Shown one piece after another: positions 60,914 to 64,000 of a stretch of 64,000 bases of DNA. The stretch's first letter is position 1. Every line of letters starts with the position of its first letter. Source of the stretch: Phoronis australis (taxonomy: Eukaryota; Phoronida; Phoronidae); assembly GCA_002633005.1 (NCBI GenBank), contig NMRA01000107.1:663169-727168 (forward strand). The letters run 5' to 3'. The translations under genes and the position numbers were made by a program. A model generated the notes under the pieces. The model made no database searches. It was not told the origin of the DNA and was given only the letters and a program-made list of their open reading frames with translations.

Positions 60914-61235
60914 CCCATCTTAGCGGGAGAGTGATATCTATATAGGTAGCCCCTTCGTGGTGGGTCCACCTATATTTATATAAATCGACCAGTCATGATG
61001 GGTCCACTATATTTATATAGAGCCCATCGATGTGGGTATATATCCATATTCATATAAGTGGATCCGTCATGATGGGCACTTACATTTGCATATGTGGCCC
61101 CATCAGGGTGGATCCATCATTTCTACCCACATTTGCGGGATTTATCTATATTTACCTATAAGGTGAGTCCAGCTAGATAGACCCGCCGTGGAGAGAGTCA
61201 TACAGGAAGGCCCACGATGGATCCATCTGTATCAT
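60914..61235. repeat. Degenerate minisatellite, units of about 50-60 bp
   Basis: Variants of GATGGGTCCACTATATTTAT and ATATAAGTGGATCCGTCATG recur about six times (near 60950, 60995, 61025, 61075, 61110, 61195) with strong divergence, alternating a GGGTCCA/GGATCCA block and a TATATTTATA block. Confidence 0.7.
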
Positions 61236-63880
61236 CTCTAGAAAACTCAAAACATTATTAAGTAATGTTTGAATTGGGCGAGACAAAACTGGATGCATAA
61301 AATTTTATACTATAGCGAAACCTACATATAGGATTGGAACAAGAGATATTCCTAACAAAACAATTACACTCAGTGGTACAACTATATTTGCCCATTGTTT
61401 CGTTTTGGCGGCTATTCTAGCATAAGCTCGCAAAATGAACCGTTGGCTGCACAAAACTATTTACCAAATACTTAATTGCCGTTTAGTCATAAAACATACA
61501 GCATGAAGAGCCTCCTGTTAGGCTGCTTACTATCCAAAAAGATGAATACTTAAACAACTAAGAAGCAGTTTAACTGGAAATTTAGCACTCATGCTTTAAA
61601 AACGCAATATCTAAGATGCGATTTAGCATTCTCCATAACTTGTCCAAATTAGCTAGATTTTGAAACCTTGCCACCATCTTTATGTACAAACCTTGACGAA
61701 AAACCGATTAGGATGTGAATACTATCCAAGTTATTCTTTGAGGCACTTAACAGCTTATCATATAAAATATGAATATTGTGGGCCTCGTCTGAAGGCGGAC
61801 GAAGAGCGGGGCCGCCTATATATGACAGGCCCATGCTAATGCTTTGAAATAAGGTATGTAACGAATTCACTATCCTGTTATTTTTGCTGTTTTGTAAGGC
61901 ACGCCAAATCCCTGAATACCACTACTGCTCACTCAAATCAGTTATAAAAGGTTTTGATGACAAAGTCATGTTACAGACAAACAAACCACAATCATCCAAA
62001 ACTATCACTGATCACTGTTTGGGGGGGGGGTTGCCATTACTCAAGACTGCGAATTAATGAAATTATTAATATTTTAAGTTGGAATTATTCTTTTTAAAGT
62101 AACTACTTAACCAGGTGTTATTGGTAGAATAATTAGGCAGAATGGGGCTATATTTTATCGAAGAAAAAACACAAATGAATGGTTTTTATTAATAAGAACT
62201 CCAAATAGCTACTGAATACCTCATTAAGTCCACATAAGTGCAATCAAACATGACTCACAACTAATTTGTGCCGAAGAGAAATAAAGCATAATTATTGTTC
62301 ATATTTAAATCGACTAAAAGGTTCAAAATATCACAAGATGTATGCAAGTTACACAAAATTTTTGACAAACGCCTCCTAGAAGGCCAAATTCCTCAATGGT
62401 AATTGTAAAATTGAAAACGGATTATCTTTGAGGTAACAAAACACGTGTGGAAAGCAAAATATATACTTTCCCTGAACTCCAGTTTGTGAACGGCAATGTA
62501 CATATGCATATGTGGGCCGATTAAAATCAGACTGTTCTAGTTCGGTAGTCCTAAGAACCACGAGTCCGAAGATTATCCTCTGTCACAGCGCCACATTTAT
62601 GGACATGTCGTAGCAACAAGTGAGAAAGAGTGTAGGTCGAAGGTATGAAATCACGATATTCAGGTTTGTAAGTTCAACAAAAATTAATCAATACAAAGAC
62701 CACACACGCCGGAGAGTTCATCGGTTCCAAAGCTAAAAGCTTCAATTTTCACAAGAGGTAATGAACAATGATTTCGAGCAAAATGTTCAGTGATTTATGT
62801 CTACATGCCTGTGTGAAATTCGTTATTCGAAGAACCAGTGACTCTCGAAAAGGATCCTAACAAATTTCGGCAATGTGCAATAAACTGTAATTATGAAGCA
62901 TTTTCAAATGTTCGTTTACCACCACTAAAATTTTGTTGCTGTCGATGACTTTGAATTACTCGTCTCTAGTCTCTTAAACCCTCAGACTAGTTTCTAACTA
63001 GCTAATTTTAGATTTTAAAGGTTTTGTTAACAGTCGTTTTTTATAGGGTCTTTTAAGAATATTTTCATTTGGCGGATTATGGGCCTTCGGATTTGTGAAC
63101 GTTTGGAGTATCGAGCGGTACCCTATTTATTCTAACTTAATGTACTATGACACTCAAGCAACATTAGATTACAATCTTAATTCTAGTTTTCGGTTGTTGA
63201 TTTTCATCTTACATTTTTCTTCTTCCGTTATGCTTATCCGTGGGTCGCAGCATATTGTTGGGGTTTGGGGTATGGCGCGTAAACAGAAAAAACGTGTATC
63301 AAAAAAGAAGGAATACAAATACTCGACAAATCAACGATTGTTTTCAATTTTCCAATCGGAGACTAATCAGTCCTTATCTCCTCCTCGTCAGTAATCGATC
63401 ACCGGAACCACTGTACTCCATTTGATTGTGTCATCTGCAGAGTAATTCAATTAACACTATGCAACGTGCATTTTGCGACTTCGAATGTCATTTGAGTTCA
63501 TTCATGCTGTCTTTCATAGTATGTTAAGGCTCCTGTGAGTATGTTCGTGCAATTGTCAGTCGGGATTAGAAAGAGCGTTAGCGTCAACGCGAATGTACCA
63601 GCAGGAAAGTAACATATGTCTTGTCCAAGCAAATGATAATGCACTTCTTGATGGATGGATAGATCTTTCCATTGAAATTCATGTGCGTCCTCACTACTGA
63701 AACTCTAGTACATAGGAGTACAACCCACAGTACAACTAAAATACAACGAAATGCACACCACACGGTTGTCCTCGGCAGAGAACTGTAACAGGAATTCCCA
63801 GACAAACCAAAATGTGACCAATAACAGAACTTACACACCTGTATCACCCTGCATGCATCGGATAAGCTACCATCTCGCGG
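61236..63880. other. Right-hand flank, nothing recognised
   Basis: AT-rich, no exon, RNA gene or clear repeat seen apart from a short G run near 62022. Confidence 0.5.
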
Positions 63881-64000
63881 TACGCACCCTCACGACATTG
63901 GTTGCAATCTGACACAACACGTACGCCGTCTCACAAAGAGGAAAGTTCCAATTGGTCATTCAATTTCTCCTCGGATGGGGTTATTCCACTTTTCAATCAG
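63881..64000. repeat. Dispersed repeat copy 2, cut by window end
   Basis: It matches 25171-25287 in the same orientation from ACGCACCCTCACGA to TTCAATCAG. Here it is not next to a minisatellite, so the shared segment is an element in its own right. Confidence 0.8.

Noticed and set aside
1-64000. CRISPR arrays, bacterial operons or prophage
   Set aside because: Intron-bearing animal genes throughout; the tandem repeats lack unique equal-length spacers.

Overview
The window is from the nuclear genome of an intron-rich animal. It carries about 40 coding exons with ordinary GT/AG junctions, and both multi-exon genes are animal basement-membrane or extracellular-matrix proteins. A marine invertebrate such as a lancelet, hemichordate or mollusc would fit, but the sequence does not settle the phylum. 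The draft assembly shows one long N gap (26053-26201) and six single-N joins. Two of these joins sit between near-identical direct copies (at 17290 and 60643), which suggests a polymorphic shotgun assembly.  Layout: (1) 1-21733, minus strand: the 5' half of a laminin alpha-chain gene of the alpha3/alpha5/LanA type. I trace 25 exons in one frame (1319 residues): signal peptide, LN domain, eleven LE (EGF-like) repeats with the last truncated, then domain IVb, which runs off the left edge. (2) 21734-31102: non-coding, repeat-rich DNA with a GC-rich minisatellite, miniature inverted-repeat elements and the N gap. (3) 31103-32239, plus strand: an intronless protein-kinase-like gene of 378 residues with catalytic residues kept but a very short activation segment. 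(4) 33525-57649, minus strand: a 15-exon secreted M12B metalloprotease (639 residues) with prodomain, reprolysin catalytic domain (HELGHNLGARHD), disintegrin-like and ADAMTS cysteine-rich regions, no thrombospondin repeat, a Thr/Pro-rich linker and two tandem six-cysteine PLAC-like modules. The closest architecture I know is C. elegans MIG-17. (5) 57650-64000: a TATA-type promoter for the protease, then non-coding DNA with repeats.  Both multi-exon genes concern basement membrane: one encodes a structural laminin chain, the other a protease of the class that remodels such matrices. Any functional link is inference from families and adjacency.  The most unusual structure is that four laminin splice junctions (exons 3, 4, 7 and 9) are each included in a local tandem duplication or minisatellite, so copies of real splice sites and exon ends lie in the neighbouring introns. 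Also notable are an almost perfect 46-bp-arm hairpin in a laminin intron, several short inverted-repeat elements in the protease introns, and the duplicated C-terminal cysteine module of the protease.
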